Shown here: positions 5,566 through 7,947 of the stretch, one piece after another
Layout of the letters: every line of letters starts with the position of its first letter
How positions within the stretch are numbered: position 1 is the first letter of the stretch
Source: Proteobacteria bacterium UBA6492
Lineage (GTDB): Bacteria; Pseudomonadota; Gammaproteobacteria; UBA6429; Thiohalophilaceae
Reading direction: 5' to 3'
NCBI GenBank assembly: GCA_002436485.1
Contig: DJMK01000101.1
Coordinates: 1 to 7,947, forward strand
DNA length: 7,947 nt
Notes under the pieces: model-generated
Told to the model about the DNA's origin: nothing
The model's input: only the letters and a program-made list of their open reading frames with translations
Databases searched by the model: none
Program-made: the position numbers and the translations under genes

Positions 5566-7344
5566 ATGCTGTATAAGTTTTTTCCATTTCTCAGATGGAT
5601 AAATGAACTGAAAGATCCCGCAGTGGTCAGGGCCGATGTAATTGCTGGCGTGACCGTTGCACTGGTTCTGATTCCCCAGTCTATGGCTTATGCAACATTG
5701 GCAGGTCTGCCGGAAGTATTTGGTCTGTATATCGCATTTTTACCGGTTGTGGTTGCCGCGCTGTGGGGTTCCTCCAGACAGCTTGGTACGGGCCCTGTGG
5801 CGGTCGTATCCACCATGACAGCAACTACGTTAACACCCATCGTAGCGGCGATGTTGACGCCGGGCTATTCGCAAGAGCAATTCATGGCCCTGTATATCCC
5901 GACTGCCATGTTTTTGACCTTGTTGGTGGGTATTTTCCAGTTTTCGCTGGGCGCCTTCCGTCTTGGCGCGATCGTTAACTTTTTATCCCACCCGGTGATC
6001 GTCGGATTCACCAACGCGGCAGCGTTGTTCATTGGGTTGACCCAGATATCGAAAATCTTCGGTGTCAGCATGCCTGCCGAAGGGCATTTCCTGACGGTCA
6101 GGATTCTGGGCGTGATCAAAAATCTCGGTGACACGCACATGCTGACATTCATGATGGGCCTAGGCTCATTTGCCATCATGATAGGTATCAAACGCTATGC
6201 GCCTAAATATCCCGGTGTGCTTATCGCGGTAGTAGCCAGTATCCTGATCAGCTATTTCATCGGTTTTGAAGAAAAGGGTGGTGCGGTTGTAGGGAGTATT
6301 CCGGAAGGTTTGCCGGGCTTTGCCATGCCAGCTTTTAGTTATGAAGCTTTCTCAGGTCTGATCGTGGGTGCGATTATCATCTCACTGGTTGGTTTCATGG
6401 AAGCAATTTCCATTGCCAAGGCCATGGCGGCCAAGACCAAGGACCGTATTGATCCCAATCAGGAACTGATCGGGCAGGGACTTGCCAATATTACCGGCAG
6501 TTTCTTCCAGTCTTACCCGGCTTCGGGTTCATTCTCGCGGTCTGCGGTAAACCTGAATGCCGGTGCACGAACCGGTTTTTCCTCATTTGTCACGGCGGCC
6601 GTGGTTATGATCACGTTGTTATTCCTGACGCCGTTGTTGTACCACTTACCAAAGGCGACCCTGGCCGCAGTGGTGATCATGGCGGTGTTTGGATTAATCA
6701 ACTTTGGAATTATCAAGCACATTTACCATACCAATAAACATGATGGCATTGCTTCGTTTATTACCTTCGTTGCTACGATAGGGCTTGCGCCTCACCTGGA
6801 CCAGGGCATTATCATTGGTGCAGGTCTTTCGATTGTTCTTTACCTGTATCGCACCATGAAGCCACGCGTAGCGATTCTCGGTCGCTACAAGGACGGAACA
6901 CTGCGTGATGTCGATGTAAACAAGGGATTGCCGACGGACGAGAATATCATTGCGTTACGCTTTGATGGCTCACTGTATTTTGCCAACGTCTCTTATTTTG
7001 AGGACGCAATCCTCAAGGCAGTGGCAGATAATCCCAAGGCCAAATACCTGTTAATCGTTGGTGACGCGATCAACCAACTTGATGCTTCAGGTGAAGAGGT
7101 GCTGCATCATATCGTAGAGCGAATGAACCAGAATCAGATCACCGTGGTATTTAGCGGACTCAAGCGACAGGTGCTAAACGTGATGCGTCAGACTAACCTT
7201 TATGATCATATCGGTGAGCAACATATTTTCGCAACCGAGGATATGGCGCTCGAGGCCATATATGAGTGGATGGGTATCGATGCTTCCAGTGCATACTGCC
7301 CACTGATTCCCGGCACTACCGAGCGCGAACCTAAGCCGGCATAG
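5566..7344 (+). CDS. SulP family inorganic anion transporter with STAS domain
   Basis: An inner membrane anion transporter of the SulP/SLC26 family, whose members carry sulfate, bicarbonate or dicarboxylates. The 592-residue product has the N-terminal family signature around IPQSMAYATLAGLP (36-49) and GTGPVAVVS near 75-82. Many hydrophobic segments run to about residue 430. The conserved block GSFFQSYPASGSFSRSAVN lies at 311-329, and a cytoplasmic STAS domain covers about 455-570 with a QLDASG motif at 504-509. The length fits bacterial SulP proteins. ATG 5566 is chosen for AAGGGG at 5553-5558, seven bases upstream; an ATG at 5561 is out of frame. It stands alone with a long upstream gap, so it probably has its own promoter. 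The nearby YeeE-like gene makes sulfate a reasonable guess, but bicarbonate (BicA-type) or C4-dicarboxylate (DauA-type) transport cannot be excluded. Confidence 0.92.
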   Translation: MLYKFFPFLRWINELKDPAVVRADVIAGVTVALVLIPQSMAYATLAGLPEVFGLYIAFLPVVVAALWGSSRQLGTGPVAVVSTMTATTLTPIVAAMLTPGYSQEQFMALYIPTAMFLTLLVGIFQFSLGAFRLGAIVNFLSHPVIVGFTNAAALFIGLTQISKIFGVSMPAEGHFLTVRILGVIKNLGDTHMLTFMMGLGSFAIMIGIKRYAPKYPGVLIAVVASILISYFIGFEEKGGAVVGSIPEGLPGFAMPAFSYEAFSGLIVGAIIISLVGFMEAISIAKAMAAKTKDRIDPNQELIGQGLANITGSFFQSYPASGSFSRSAVNLNAGARTGFSSFVTAAVVMITLLFLTPLLYHLPKATLAAVVIMAVFGLINFGIIKHIYHTNKHDGIASFITFVATIGLAPHLDQGIIIGAGLSIVLYLYRTMKPRVAILGRYKDGTLRDVDVNKGLPTDENIIALRFDGSLYFANVSYFEDAILKAVADNPKAKYLLIVGDAINQLDASGEEVLHHIVERMNQNQITVVFSGLKRQVLNVMRQTNLYDHIGEQHIFATEDMALEAIYEWMGIDASSAYCPLIPGTTEREPKPA

Positions 7345-7591
7345 CAACTACATACCTGGCAAGCATTCTGTCCGGTGTTCAAGCCGGTATTGAAGCAGTC
7401 AGGCGTTTAATGCAATGCGAATCAAGCGGCGGGCCATAATATTGCGTCTGCTACCAGTGTAACACCCCTAGTAAATCGAACTGCGTTAAGCCGGTAACGG
7501 CCACTCATAGGTTAACTGAAACCATGCCGATAAAGGTATGTGGCAGAGATGGGTAAAAAATAGACGCTATGTTTCTAAGAGAATAACCAAC
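7345..7591. other. Gene-free 3' region after the SulP gene
   Basis: About 250 bases with no supported gene, tRNA or clear repeat on either strand. The SulP transcript probably runs through it as a long 3' untranslated region to the terminator at 7592, since no hairpin with a T-run occurs sooner. Confidence 0.5.
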
Positions 7592-7625
7592 AAAAAAAAG
7601 CCCGGGACATGCCCGGGCTTTTTTT
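7592..7625. terminator. Bidirectional Rho-independent terminator
   Basis: Eight A residues lead into AGCCCGGG (7599-7606), a five-base ACATG loop, CCCGGGCT (7612-7619) and a run of seven T residues (7619-7625). The eight-pair, GC-rich stem flanked by A and T tracts should terminate transcription from both directions. It ends the SulP unit and insulates the gene that follows. Confidence 0.93.
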
Positions 7626-7634
7626 GGTGGATTC

Positions 7635-7655
7635 GACGCATCTTTTAGACGCATC
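7635..7655 (+). repeat. Short direct repeat between terminator and PLD-like gene
   Basis: GACGCATC occurs at 7635-7642 and again at 7648-7655, a 13-base offset, in the only space available for the promoter of the next gene. It may be chance or a small operator; confidence is low. Confidence 0.25.
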
Positions 7656-7681
7656 CGGATGGCGTGAGCGATAATGCCGCC

Positions 7682-7947
7682 ATGGGGATGTTCGAGACAC
7701 TGGTAGGAAGCCGGGTACCGCAAAAATACCGCAAGTATTTCGACCTGCCGGAACGCCGCGATTCCCAGAAGTTCACGAACACGGCTGACACCCTGCTGGG
7801 TGCGGCCGCTCAGAGCTGGCTCGCAAAAAGCGCCGGACCTTGCGGTGTCTACAGGTTACAGCTCGGCATTGACGCGCTCTGTCTGCGCATCGGCCTCATA
7901 GAAATGGCCGAGCGAAGTATCGATATCCAGAGCTACCTGATCCGCGA
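7682..7947 (+). CDS. Phospholipase D/cardiolipin synthase (ClsC-like) family protein, N-terminal part
   Basis: The frame is open to the window end, giving 88 residues. Residues about 34-48 (TADTLLG and following) and 63-87 (IDALCLRIGLIEMAERSIDIQSYLI) match the N-terminal region of ClsC/YmdC-like phospholipase D proteins. There a DAxxxRxxLIExAxxSIDxQxY pattern precedes the first HKD catalytic motif. The HKD motifs lie beyond the window, so activity (cardiolipin synthesis or another phosphatidyl transfer) is inferred from family only. The start is uncertain: ATG 7682 is preferred, with ATG 7688 or GTG 7664 in the same frame. An in-frame stop at 7646-7648 sets the limit. No good ribosome binding site precedes any of them, and neither a signal peptide nor a lipobox is visible, unlike many relatives. 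It has no promoter-sized gap beyond the 56 bases after the terminator. Confidence 0.75.
   Translation, partial: MGMFETLVGSRVPQKYRKYFDLPERRDSQKFTNTADTLLGAAAQSWLAKSAGPCGVYRLQLGIDALCLRIGLIEMAERSIDIQSYLIR

Noticed and set aside
7341..7451. A short plus-strand frame continuing after sulP in another phase, reading like SILSGVQAGIEAVRRLM
   Set aside because: It is only about 35 codons beyond the SulP stop, has no start codon with a ribosome binding site, and SulP already ends at a normal length, so a frameshifted extension is unlikely.
7505..7723. A 72-codon minus-strand frame
   Set aside because: It runs straight through the bidirectional terminator and into the PLD-like gene, and the peptide has no recognisable features.

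Overview
The window is chromosomal DNA of roughly 50% GC from a gammaproteobacterium. The order tolB-pal-cpoB-queE-queC followed by tRNA-Lys(UUU) is typical of that class; for example, Pseudomonas aeruginosa has a tRNA-Lys gene next to queC. Two sulfur-anion-type transporters suggest a lineage with active sulfur or inorganic anion uptake, but this does not fix the genus.

Layout. Positions 1-2161 hold the end of the Tol-Pal envelope cluster: the C-terminal half of tolB, then pal (lipoprotein) and cpoB (periplasmic coiled-coil/TPR protein), tightly packed on the + strand. Positions 2201-3570 hold queE and queC, two consecutive steps towards preQ0 and queuosine. A likely sigma70 promoter (about 3596-3625) then drives a YeeE/YedE (TsuA-like) sulfur-compound transporter at 3694-4971. 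A strong, stable-RNA-type promoter embedded in a 13-bp hairpin (4987-5022) precedes an intact tRNA-Lys at 5078-5153. The 410-bp gap after it is not empty. It contains a second exact 24-bp copy of the tRNA 3' end, 169 bp downstream, and a further diverged repeat. Next come a SulP-family transporter with a STAS domain (5566-7344), a gene-free stretch, a strong bidirectional terminator (7592-7625), and the 5' part of a phospholipase D/cardiolipin synthase-like gene that runs off the window.

How the genes fit together. TolB, Pal and CpoB act in outer-membrane constriction at division. QueE and QueC share one pathway and are probably translated from a continuation of the same transcript. The YeeE-like and SulP transporters flank the tRNA and could both bring in oxidised sulfur anions, but substrates cannot be read from sequence. 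tRNA-Lys(UUU) is not a queuosine substrate, so its position next to queEC is historical rather than functional.

I see no clearly undescribed multi-gene system. The most unusual item is the tRNA-Lys 3'-end repeat block, which looks like either an attachment-site scar at a known integration hotspot or a tRNA-linked repeat resembling the E. coli tyrT rtT arrangement.
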